DNA of 64,000 nt, taken from NCBI RefSeq assembly GCF_025362475.1, contig NZ_JANYGH010000034.1, forward strand, positions 1 through 64,000, written 5' to 3'. The notes below the pieces were generated by a model. That model was not told the DNA's origin, did no database searches, and saw nothing but the letters and a program-made list of their open reading frames with translations. Position 1 is the stretch's first letter. Every line of letters starts with the position of its first letter. This document shows, one piece after another, positions 43,957-51,655 of this stretch. The DNA is from Mucilaginibacter sp. (lineage in GTDB: Bacteria > Bacteroidota > Bacteroidia > Sphingobacteriales > Sphingobacteriaceae). Position numbers and translations under genes: made by a program.

Positions 43957-45144
43957 ATGATTGATGTTGTATTAAGTAAAGGCAAAGAGAAAGCTGTTGT
44001 GCAAAAGCACCCATGGGTATTTTCGGGGGCTATTGATAAGGTAAAAGGGAAACCTGCAAATGGTGATGTAGTACGCCTGCTTAATGCCAAAGGCGATTTT
44101 ATGGCCTATGGCTTTTACAACGATCAATCGCGTGTTGCCCTGCGCCTTTTGGAGTGGGACGAATCAGTAGAAATTAATGACGACTGGTTTCGCCGTAAAC
44201 TGGCAACCGCGGTTAAAAGCCGTGCCAATGTGCTGGAAAATGGCACCAATACCTGCCGCCTGGTTTTCAGCGAATCTGATTACCTGCCGGGATTAATTGT
44301 TGATAAATACGCGGGACATTTAGCCGTACAGGTGCTTACATCGGGTATGGAACGCATGATGCCTGTAATTATTGATGAACTGCAAAAGCTGCTGAACCCC
44401 GAAAGCATCTCGGACAAGAGCGATACCGCATCCCGCGCGCATGAAGGCATGGGCGAAACCGAAAACAAGGTTTTAGCCGGTAGCCCTCCACCCGAAATTG
44501 TAGAAGTACTGGAAAACAACATCGTATACGGTATCAATATCACCGAAGGCCAAAAATCTGGTTTTTATTGCGATCAGCGTGATAACCGCCATATCCTGGC
44601 CTCCTATGCAAAAAATAAAAAAGTACTGGATTGCTTTTGCTACACCGGCGGTTTTACCTTAAACAGCCTAAAGAATGGCGCAGCATCTGTAACCAGCGTG
44701 GATAGCTCGGCACTGGCCATTGAAACATTAAAAGAAAATATCCTGCTCAATAAACTGGATGCCGATAAACATACCTCCATCAAATCGGACGTAAACACGC
44801 AATTGCGCAAGTTTAGGGACGATGGTGAAAAATTTGATGTTATCGTACTCGATCCACCAAAATATGCACCCTCGCGCTCTGCGCTAACCAGGGCTTCCCG
44901 CGCTTATAAAGATCTGAACCGCTTAGGCATGCTATTGCTGAACGAAGGCGGGCTGTTAGCCACCTATTCCTGCTCTGGCGCTATGGATATGGAAACCTTT
45001 AAACAGGTAATTGCCTGGGCCGCATTAGATGCCGGCAAACAGGTACAATTCATTTACCAGTTTCACCAACCCGAGGACCACCCGGTAAGGGCATCATTCC
45101 CCGAAGGTGAGTATTTAAAAGGGCTACTGTGTAGAGTATTTTAG
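43957..45144 (+). CDS. Class I SAM-dependent rRNA methyltransferase, RlmI-like
   Basis: 395 residues from the ATG at 43957; an upstream in-frame ATG at 43900 adds 19 residues of repeat-derived sequence. An N-terminal PUA-like domain (KHPWVFSGAIDKVKG) is followed by the EEHD-like middle and the methyltransferase domain, SAM site VLDCFCYTGGFTLNSLKNGA and catalytic DPPKYAPS. RlmI methylates cytosine 1962 of 23S rRNA. A short insert (DTASRAHEGMGETEN) is common in the family. A -7 box TACCTTTG ends 5 nt before the ATG. Confidence 0.9.
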   Translation: MIDVVLSKGKEKAVVQKHPWVFSGAIDKVKGKPANGDVVRLLNAKGDFMAYGFYNDQSRVALRLLEWDESVEINDDWFRRKLATAVKSRANVLENGTNTCRLVFSESDYLPGLIVDKYAGHLAVQVLTSGMERMMPVIIDELQKLLNPESISDKSDTASRAHEGMGETENKVLAGSPPPEIVEVLENNIVYGINITEGQKSGFYCDQRDNRHILASYAKNKKVLDCFCYTGGFTLNSLKNGAASVTSVDSSALAIETLKENILLNKLDADKHTSIKSDVNTQLRKFRDDGEKFDVIVLDPPKYAPSRSALTRASRAYKDLNRLGMLLLNEGGLLATYSCSGAMDMETFKQVIAWAALDAGKQVQFIYQFHQPEDHPVRASFPEGEYLKGLLCRVF

Positions 45145-45152
45145 GAATTTTT

Positions 45153-45200
45153 AGGAGAGAGTCAAGAATTAAGAGTCAGGAATCAAGACGGGAGAAAAGT
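45153..45200. repeat. 'gagtcaagaat' word tract left of the DUF559 element
   Basis: Words gagtcaagaattaagagtca and ggaatcaagacgggag. It is the reverse-orientation partner of the tract at 45855-45965 on the other side of the element. Confidence 0.55.
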
Positions 45201-45244
45201 ACAACTTGCGGCGGGTGTGACGGGTGAAAGGAAGAAAAAAATTA

Positions 45245-45843
45245 AAAAAAGCATAGGCCAGGTGCGATTCCCTCCCCCGGGAGGGTAGGGAGGGGTTTCT
45301 ACGCCATACAAGCAAAGCAGCTATTTCAATAACTCCAAGTCAAACTCTTTAGGTAATTTAATTGCAGGATCATTCTTAACAACTTCAATTATTGTACTTT
45401 CTATAGTTCTGATCACATTTAGCATATCGCTTTTCATTTCGGCCTCTGAAAAGCGCAGGAATCGGATCCCAAAACCCTCTAATTTTTGTTGCCTTATTCC
45501 GTCTTTATTGAATGCCTCCTCATAATTATGCGACATTCCATCAATTTCTATTGCAAGCATTAGAGCTTTACAATAAAAATCAACTATGTAATTATCGATA
45601 CAGCATTGGCGGTCGAAATCAAACCCAAATACCTTATTGTCTTTTACTTCATTCCACAATAGCACTTCGCCAAAGGTCATATCCTTTCGCAGCTTGCGGG
45701 CTAAGGCCTTTAGTTTTGGGTTATAGGGGATGATTTTGGGCATATCGTTTATATCTATTAGAATATCGCTTCAGGAATATCGCTTCAAGAAACCCCTCCC
45801 TACCCTCCCGAGGGAGGGAATCGCACTGGCCCAATGCTTTTTT
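45245..45843. mobile_element. ~600-bp element: DUF559 nuclease gene in ~56-bp terminal inverted repeats
   Basis: Left arm 45245-45300 and right arm 45788-45843 are near-perfect reverse complements: aaaaaagcat, then ggccaGgtgcgattccctcc... with one inserted base and one substitution. Each arm holds its own small hairpin (ccctccc / gggaggg). The only gene between them is the DUF559 nuclease. No target duplication is evident because the flanks are A/T-rich. This is the layout of a nuclease-linked mobile unit; that reading is inference. Confidence 0.65.
45321..45743 (-). CDS. DUF559 (Vsr-like) endonuclease domain protein
   Basis: 140 residues. The family pattern is complete: ARKLRKDMTFGEVLLWNEVK at the start, DFYCKALMLAIEIDGMSHN with the acidic E-x-D pair of the nuclease fold, and a C-terminal RFLRFSEAEM. 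DUF559 proteins share the fold of Vsr very short patch repair endonucleases, cleaving DNA at or near specific sites. The gene fills the inside of a 600-bp element with long inverted ends. The gene itself looks intact. Its cutting specificity is unknown. Confidence 0.85.
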   Translation of the reverse strand: MPKIIPYNPKLKALARKLRKDMTFGEVLLWNEVKDNKVFGFDFDRQCCIDNYIVDFYCKALMLAIEIDGMSHNYEEAFNKDGIRQQKLEGFGIRFLRFSEAEMKSDMLNVIRTIESTIIEVVKNDPAIKLPKEFDLELLK

Positions 45844-45854
45844 CGGAGCAAGAG

Positions 45855-45965
45855 CTTTCATCTTGATTCTTGTATCTTGATTCTTGATTCTTGATTCTTG
45901 ATTCTTGACTCTTGACTCTCAACTCTTGATTCTTATTTCTTGATTCCCGACTCTTGGCTCCTGGC
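45855..45965. repeat. 'cttgattcttgattc' word tract right of the DUF559 element
   Basis: At least ten imperfect copies of ttgattct/cttgactctt, about 7-bp period. The last 30 bp overlap the 3' end of the TerC gene, so its C-terminus is encoded by the tract. Confidence 0.7.
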
Positions 45966-46709
45966 TTTCTTCGCTCTCATTTTCAGATTCAGCATCTCTA
46001 CCAACATCGAGAACGCCATGGCAAAATAGATGTATCCTTTAGGGATATGCTGCTCAAATGCTTCGGCTAATAGCGATACGCCTATCAGCAATAAAAAGGA
46101 AAGTGCCAGCATTTTAACGGTTGGGTGTTTGTTTACAAATGCAGCTACACCATTTGATGCCCACATCATGATGCCTACGGCTATTACAACGGCCAGGATC
46201 ATGATCTCTACATGGCTGGCCATACCTACGGCGGTGATTACCGAATCGAGGGAGAAAACGATATCCAGCAGCATGATCTGTATAATGGTGGCTATAAAGC
46301 CCTGTGGTTTTACGTTTTCGCTGCCTTCTTCTTCGCCCTCTATTTTATGGTGAATTTCGGCGGTGCTTTTATAGATCAGGAACAAACCACCGACAATCAG
46401 AATAAGGTCGCGGCCGGAAATGGCCAGTTTTTCTACCCAACCGGCATCGGTAATACTTAACAAGTGGCTCAGGTTAAACAATGGCGCGGTAAGCGTCATC
46501 ACCCAGCTAATGGAAAGTAAGAGCAATATCCGGGTAATCATGGCCATACCTAAACCTACCCGGCGGCCTTTAGCCTGCTGCTTTGCGGGCAATTTATCTG
46601 ATAGGATAGATATGAAAACAATATTATCAATCCCTAAAACAATTTCTAAAAGGGTTAGCGTAACTAATGATATCCATGATTCGGCCTGGGTAAATATCTC
46701 TAAATCCAT
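45933..46709 (-). CDS. TerC family membrane protein
   Basis: 258 residues with about seven membrane helices. Family signatures are LEIVLGIDNIVFISILSDKL at the start and IQIMLLDIVFSLDSVITAVG midway, each carrying the conserved acidic residues (D-N and D-S) thought to bind metal ions. TerC proteins handle manganese efflux or metal loading of exported enzymes. The last residues (AKKARSQESGIKK) are encoded inside the word tract at 45855-45965, a sign that the original stop was moved. Confidence 0.93.
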   Translation of the reverse strand: MDLEIFTQAESWISLVTLTLLEIVLGIDNIVFISILSDKLPAKQQAKGRRVGLGMAMITRILLLLSISWVMTLTAPLFNLSHLLSITDAGWVEKLAISGRDLILIVGGLFLIYKSTAEIHHKIEGEEEGSENVKPQGFIATIIQIMLLDIVFSLDSVITAVGMASHVEIMILAVVIAVGIMMWASNGVAAFVNKHPTVKMLALSFLLLIGVSLLAEAFEQHIPKGYIYFAMAFSMLVEMLNLKMRAKKARSQESGIKK

Positions 46710-46735
46710 AGGTGTGATGTGTTAAGCCCAAAAAT

Positions 46736-46764
46736 AACAAAACCCCTGCCGTTTAGGGCAGAGG
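46736..46764 (-). terminator. Terminator of the sigma factor operon
   Basis: On the minus strand: CCTCTGCC, 6-nt loop, GGCAGGGG, then TTTTGTTATTTTT. It follows the DUF4097-like gene stop by about 27 bp. Confidence 0.8.
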
Positions 46765-46790
46765 CTTGCGTAAAAGGGTAAATTTATTGA

Positions 46791-48245
46791 TTAATCAAAG
46801 TTTACACTTCCAAAGGTGGAGTTGATGGTAATGGTTTTATCGGTACCGCCTTTACCAAAATGACCTTTATAATTTTTGGTCGGGTTAAATCCGCGTTCGC
46901 CGTCGGCAGGAGTTTTACTGGTCAAACTTACATCGCGGTTGCCATAGTTAAAGCTGCCATAACGCACAGTTACATCAAAATCGGCAGTCTGGTCATCGCC
47001 CAGGCCAAGCTTGATGCTTGAATAGCTTGATTTAACAGACAGATCTTTCAGGTTTTTATCAACACCCTCAATACTTATACCGCCCCCAAATTTAACATTG
47101 ATGTTACCCGATGTTTTTATGCGGCCAATTTTTGCCGAACTGTAACTCAGGTTTGCATTAAGCCTGTCGCAATCACCAAGGCTTAGGCTGCCATAGGCAA
47201 CATCAAGGTCGCTGCCATTTAAGTTCCCGATGGTGGCATTGCCATATTTTACCTTGATCTGGTTACCGGGGTTACTCAGCGTTTTAGCCACCAGGCTCCC
47301 GAAGGAGTTATTGATAATGAGCTTGCCGCTCAGATCGGGCAAATCTGTACTGCCATATTTATTGCTGATAGTTAGCGGACTTTTAGCCGGCATATACACC
47401 GTATAGTTCACTTCAATTGAACGTACCGAATTACGGCTCCCTTTAAAAAACGAGCCCCATGAACCATTGCTGTCCTCATCAGAGCTGATGGTGGTTTTAA
47501 AGTAAACCCCGTTGCCATCTTTACCATCTTTGATATTTACATCATCCAACAGTTTCTGTGCTTTATCGTCGTTGTTGGTGGTCACTTTTATCTGCACATC
47601 AACTTTTACCTCATTTTTGTTCCAGGTGTTTACGATTACCTTACCAAACTTATTGTCGATATTAATCACATCATTAGCATCAACATTATAGCTTTTGCTA
47701 TAGCTTTTGGTTTTTACTACTTCTTCAGCGCTTTGTTGCTGTTTGTCGTTATCGTCGTCGCTGCTATCATAGCTAAAGTTAAAGCTTTTATCAAAATCCT
47801 TAAATCCATAAGCAATCATGGGAGCTATATTGGTATCAAATTTATAGGCAAAGTTTAACATGCTATCGTTAAGCTTAAAGGCGAAACCCTTTAAGGTATC
47901 CAGCTTGAAATTTTTATCGAGCCCTTTGAAGCTTTTGTTGAATTTCTTCATGTTCAGCTTCATGGTTTTGTTGAATTTTTGCTTGTTAAGCGCGCTCATT
48001 TTTATTTGCAAGTCCTTCATTTTTATTTGAAGGTCTTTCATTTTAAGCTGATAGTCTTTGGAGTCCATGTCGGCATCATCGCTATCATCCTCATCATCGT
48101 CAGTCTGGGCAACTTTAGGCGCAGCAGCAGGTTTGGCCGGCCTTGCCGGTTTAGCGGGCTTTTTTTGCTGTGCAAAACTTCCTGTACCAAGGGCCAATAA
48201 AATCATCAGCGCAAACAGGAAGGGATTAAATATTTTTGATTTCAT
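46791..48245 (-). CDS. Secreted DUF4097-like protein with lysine-rich heptad region
   Basis: 484 residues. A signal peptide is followed by a Lys/Pro/Ala and acidic low-complexity stretch (about 30-65), then a heptad-like repeat region with DYQLKMKDLQIKMKDLQIKM, then a beta-rich C-terminal half. That half has repeated strands such as LDVAYGSLSLGDCDRLNANL and INVKFGGGISIEGVDKNLKD, the pattern of DUF4097 beta-helix domains. The gene is the third of an operon with an ECF sigma factor and its anti-sigma factor, with start overlap of 20 bp. It probably is the main output of that sigma factor. Exact role unknown. Confidence 0.7.
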   Translation of the reverse strand: MKSKIFNPFLFALMILLALGTGSFAQQKKPAKPARPAKPAAAPKVAQTDDDEDDSDDADMDSKDYQLKMKDLQIKMKDLQIKMSALNKQKFNKTMKLNMKKFNKSFKGLDKNFKLDTLKGFAFKLNDSMLNFAYKFDTNIAPMIAYGFKDFDKSFNFSYDSSDDDNDKQQQSAEEVVKTKSYSKSYNVDANDVINIDNKFGKVIVNTWNKNEVKVDVQIKVTTNNDDKAQKLLDDVNIKDGKDGNGVYFKTTISSDEDSNGSWGSFFKGSRNSVRSIEVNYTVYMPAKSPLTISNKYGSTDLPDLSGKLIINNSFGSLVAKTLSNPGNQIKVKYGNATIGNLNGSDLDVAYGSLSLGDCDRLNANLSYSSAKIGRIKTSGNINVKFGGGISIEGVDKNLKDLSVKSSYSSIKLGLGDDQTADFDVTVRYGSFNYGNRDVSLTSKTPADGERGFNPTKNYKGHFGKGGTDKTITINSTFGSVNFD

Positions 48246-48792
48246 CTTTTTGATCTTTATTAGTTTCGTTAAACTGCTCTATTACATTTAATTGCTGACT
48301 AAGCACCTCGGTTTGTATTTGCAAGTTCCGGATCATTGCACGTAAAACACGTTCCTGGTTAGGGCTGGTGGCTAAATCATTATTTAGTTTTTTATAAGTA
48401 GAGTCCATTTTGGCAATCTCGGCAGTAAACTCCTTAAACAGTTGCGGATCGCCTTTTGAGGCAGCCTTTAACTCGGTAAGCTGAGTTTCAACCAATGATG
48501 CATAGTGTACTTGTTGTTTGGCATACTCAGGGTTAATAGCAGCCAGGTCAACGTTTTTTGGGCCTTTTTGGCTTTGGATATACACCCCGAAACCTATGCC
48601 CATCACCACGATGATGGATGCGGCCACCTTTAGCACAAAAGCGAGCGAAAAGGTTTTGGCTTCGCGCTTTTTTGGCTCCGCCTCCAGCACGTTTAAACGC
48701 GCCTCTATTTTACCCCACAGATCTGCCGATGGCTCGATCTCGTCAAAATCGTCCTGATTCTCTTTCATGAAATCTTCAAATCGCTTGCTCAT
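48226..48792 (-). CDS. Anti-sigma factor-like membrane protein
   Basis: 188 residues. The N-terminal cytosolic part is acidic (FMKENQDDFDEIEPSADLW), then one membrane helix (LAFVLKVAASIIVVMGIGFG, about 48-67), then a periplasmic helical part. This one-helix topology and the 4-bp overlap (ATGA) with the preceding ECF sigma gene mark it as the anti-sigma factor. There is no zinc-binding HxxxCxxC motif, so it is not a ZAS-type protein. Its 3' end overlaps the next gene by 20 bp. Confidence 0.8.
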   Translation of the reverse strand: MSKRFEDFMKENQDDFDEIEPSADLWGKIEARLNVLEAEPKKREAKTFSLAFVLKVAASIIVVMGIGFGVYIQSQKGPKNVDLAAINPEYAKQQVHYASLVETQLTELKAASKGDPQLFKEFTAEIAKMDSTYKKLNNDLATSPNQERVLRAMIRNLQIQTEVLSQQLNVIEQFNETNKDQKDEIKNI

Positions 48793-49349
48793 ATCACTTT
48801 TCCCTTTCTGCTTAAAATTTCCATTAGTTTTCTTTTAGCTCTCAAGAACTGGGTTCTTGAGGTGTTTTCTGATATATTTAAAATTTGCCCTATTTCTTCG
48901 TGGTCGTAACCTTCCAATAAGTAGAGCGATATTACAACCCGGTAACCATCCGGTAATTGTTTCATAGCTTCTTTTACCATTGTTACCTGGTATTGTATTT
49001 CATCATCATCGGCAGGTTCCTCATCGGGGATATCCTCCAAATGATTCCCATCCAGTTCTATCAGTTCCATCTTGCGTTTGCGCAACTGATTTATTGAACG
49101 GTTTACCACTATTTGCTTAAGCCATAAGCCAAACGTGGTTTCCTGCCTAAAATCTTTCAGCTTATTAAATGCATCCAGGAAAGCTTCCTGTAAAACATCC
49201 TCAGCCTCGGCAATATCGCCCACTATTCTAAAGGCGACGTTCAACATCGCTTTAGAATATAGACGGTAAAGTTCATAGCAGGCTTTTTTACTTCCCTGCT
49301 TGCACTCAACCACCAGGCTGTAATGTTTATCTATGAATATTGCTTCCAA
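48789..49349 (-). CDS. ECF RNA polymerase sigma factor
   Basis: 186 residues. Region 2 has YRLYSKAMLNVAFRIVGDIA then EDVLQEAFLDAFNKL, and region 4 has MKQLPDGYRVVISLYLLEGY and HEEIGQILNISENTSRTQFL. Region 3 is missing, as is normal for this type. The product directs RNA polymerase to the promoter of its own operon and perhaps others. The 3' end overlaps the anti-sigma gene by 4 bp. It reads as the start of a three-gene cell-surface response operon. Confidence 0.95.
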   Translation of the reverse strand: MEAIFIDKHYSLVVECKQGSKKACYELYRLYSKAMLNVAFRIVGDIAEAEDVLQEAFLDAFNKLKDFRQETTFGLWLKQIVVNRSINQLRKRKMELIELDGNHLEDIPDEEPADDDEIQYQVTMVKEAMKQLPDGYRVVISLYLLEGYDHEEIGQILNISENTSRTQFLRAKRKLMEILSRKGKVI

Positions 49350-49426
49350 ATCTGTTAAGCTTCAGTATAATAGACGCAGGCTATTTTACAACGTTGCACG
49401 GGAAGAGAAAATAATTTTATTAAAAC

Positions 49427-49519
49427 TTTGTCATGCTGAGGTACGAAGCATCTATTTTACGCCATGCATCCGTTTAAGCATAGTTTGCGAATAGATGCTT
49501 CGTACCTCAGCATGACAAA
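49427..49519. repeat. Hairpin family member (tttgtcatgctgaggtacgaag type)
   Basis: Near-perfect stem: left tttgtcatgctgaggtacga and right ending tcgtacctcagcatgacaaa, with gcatctatt / aatagatgc continuing the pair. It lies between the sigma factor gene start and the next gene. No T-run. Confidence 0.9.
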
Positions 49520-49528
49520 TTGGGATTA

Positions 49529-50050
49529 TCATTTCAAAAACTCATCTACCGCCTTCACCGCGTTCTGATACCTGTCATCACCCGTGCCTGAGATCAGCAC
49601 ATATCTTGCGTTCAGGGCATCCAACTCTTTATACCAAACATCCATAAAATGTTCGCGCATGGTGGGGAAGTTGCGCAAGGGATCATCTTGCCAGGGCAGA
49701 TCGATATTGAGGAGGAGGTAGAGATCATAAGGGTGTTTGGGCAATTCATCCAATACCTCCTGCGGCGATTCGCCAAACATTTCGTCGCTCCAAATTTTTA
49801 CTGTGATAAAAGTAGTATCACAGATCAATATTTTATTGGCCCGGGGCAGCAGTGCATCCTCCAGTTCCAACTGACCATAAAACATATTAATTTCATCCTG
49901 CCAGGTACAGGGATCTGTAAGCTTTTCGCAATAACCACGTGCATACTCGGGCACAGCAATGGTATGGTAATGCGCCGCCAAATAATCAGACATGGTTGAT
50001 TTACCTGTTGATTCGGGACCTACTACTGCTATTTTGAGGATGTTGTTCAT
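49529..50050 (-). CDS. NadR-like P-loop kinase
   Basis: 173 residues. Walker A GPESTGKST lies at residues 10-18. The rest (VPEYARGYCEKL, CDTTFITVKIWSDEMFGESP and NIDLPWQDDPLRNFP) matches the ribosylnicotinamide kinase domain of NadR. It lacks the NadR adenylyltransferase and DNA-binding domains, so it would act as a stand-alone nicotinamide riboside kinase or related ATPase for NAD salvage. Stands alone; both sides are repeat-rich. Confidence 0.85.
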   Translation of the reverse strand: MNNILKIAVVGPESTGKSTMSDYLAAHYHTIAVPEYARGYCEKLTDPCTWQDEINMFYGQLELEDALLPRANKILICDTTFITVKIWSDEMFGESPQEVLDELPKHPYDLYLLLNIDLPWQDDPLRNFPTMREHFMDVWYKELDALNARYVLISGTGDDRYQNAVKAVDEFLK

Positions 50051-50077
50051 GGAGATGAGTGCACTTGTCTACTAATT

Positions 50078-50332
50078 GACTCACCCGGTCGTTGCTACGC
50101 TTGACCACCCTCTCTTCACCTTCGGTGGAAAGAGGGAATTTCTTTTCTTTTTGCCCCCCTGTTTTGTCATCCTGAGGAACGAAGGATCTATTGGCAAACT
50201 ATGCCTGTGGGACATGCATGTCGTAAAATAGATGCTTCACTCCGTTCAGCATGACAAAGGATTTTTAAAGCCCTCTTTCCGCCGAAGGCGAAGAGAGGGT
50301 CGACAAGCGCAGCGATGTCGGGGTGAGTCGAC
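50078..50332. repeat. Nested composite palindrome
   Basis: Outer arms at 50078-50136 (gactcacccggtcgttgcta, then ccctctcttcaccttcgg...) and 50271-50332 read as imperfect complements for about 58 bp. Inside them sits another member of the tcatcctgag hairpin family (50163-50258) whose two arms differ in variant. The 307-bp gap 50051-50357 contains no gene. Confidence 0.75.
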
Positions 50333-50357
50333 TCCAACATGCTGCAAATTAACATTT

Positions 50358-51653
50358 CTATCTTTCCAGTTTAGGCACCCTTGTAGGGGTATCTGTACCG
50401 GCAACTATACTGCGCGAGCTTAATGCTATAGCCCTTATGGTTGATGTAATATTGTTTACATCCAATGAGCTAAACTCATCTTTTACGGTATGGTAAAGCT
50501 TATCAATATCTATCTGATCTGTTGATATGGTATGTGCGGGTACACCCACTTCGGCCAATGAGGCGTTATCGCTGCGATAAAACAGGTCTTGTTCAGGGTA
50601 TGGATCCGGGTAAAACTTAAAGGTGGTTTTTTCCAGGTTTTTTTGCAGGATCTTGCCAAAATCAGACCGTTCATAGCCGGTAATGAATGCCGAGTTTGTA
50701 CCAAATTTTGAAGCCTTGCCTATCATTTCGATGTTAAACATCGCCGTCACCTTATCAGGCGCAACCTGGGTAGCAAAGTACTGTGAACCGTATTCGCCAA
50801 TCTCTTCGGCAGTAAAGGCCACAAAAATAAGTGTGCGAGCATTATTGTTTAGCTTTTTGTAGTATTTGGCTAAGGTTAAAACCGCTGTTGTACCCGATGC
50901 ATCATCATCGGCACCGTTAGCGATACTATCGCCTTCCATCGGTTTTAAAATACCCAGGTGGTCATAATGGCCCGAGAATACTACAAACTCTTCGGGTTTG
51001 GTTTTGCCGGGAATCATACCCGCCACATTAAACAGAGGTAGTTCTTCGGTTTTGCTTTCGTAGCTTACATCAAAGGCGGTTACCGCATCCAACCTGCCCA
51101 ATACAAATACAACTGGAGTTGCTGTTTTACCCTTGAAGCTCATGCTACCCCTGTTGTTAAAACTCCACACACGGCTAAACAGGTCTTTAAATTTAGGATC
51201 AACCAGTACCAGTGTCTTTTTACCACTTTTGGTGATAGCGCCATATTCCTGCCTGAAATTTTTATCAGCCGTTACTTGTACCACCTGCACATCGGCGTTG
51301 GTAGCCCAGCTAAATGATTCGCCTCCTGTTGTAAAAGCGCTGTCGGCTGGTATGCTTTTGCCATTAATGCTCACAGTTAGCTTAACCGGCTTGGTACGCA
51401 CCATAGTAAAATTCTGCCTAAAACTGCTATTACCTGTTAATGGTACCAAACCGGCCTTGGTATATTCGCCCTCAATAAATTTGGCAGCTTTTTCAATACC
51501 GGGGGTAAAGGTAGCCCTGCCCTGCATATCATCTGCCGAAAGTGTTTTAATGATGCGGGCTACATCATCCTGGTTGATTAGTTTATTTACGTCCTGTGCA
51601 AAGCCGCAGGTTGATACAGCTAATAAAGCCGCTGCTAATAAGGTTTTTTTCAT
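50358..51653 (-). CDS. M28 family metallopeptidase
   Basis: 431 residues from the ATG at 51653 (51656 gives one more methionine); an earlier ATG at 51680 is inside the upstream gene. A signal peptide (MKKTLLAAALLAVSTCGFAQ) precedes the M28 fold: FSGHYDHLGI and GADDDASGTTAVL carry the zinc ligands His and Asp, FTAEEIGEYGSQYF the catalytic and ligand glutamates, and DQIDIDKLYHT the last histidine. M28 enzymes are secreted aminopeptidases. The preceding M61 gene ends TAATG, so the two genes overlap by 1 bp and are coupled. Confidence 0.93.
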   Translation of the reverse strand: MKKTLLAAALLAVSTCGFAQDVNKLINQDDVARIIKTLSADDMQGRATFTPGIEKAAKFIEGEYTKAGLVPLTGNSSFRQNFTMVRTKPVKLTVSINGKSIPADSAFTTGGESFSWATNADVQVVQVTADKNFRQEYGAITKSGKKTLVLVDPKFKDLFSRVWSFNNRGSMSFKGKTATPVVFVLGRLDAVTAFDVSYESKTEELPLFNVAGMIPGKTKPEEFVVFSGHYDHLGILKPMEGDSIANGADDDASGTTAVLTLAKYYKKLNNNARTLIFVAFTAEEIGEYGSQYFATQVAPDKVTAMFNIEMIGKASKFGTNSAFITGYERSDFGKILQKNLEKTTFKFYPDPYPEQDLFYRSDNASLAEVGVPAHTISTDQIDIDKLYHTVKDEFSSLDVNNITSTIRAIALSSRSIVAGTDTPTRVPKLER

Positions 51654-51655
51654 CA

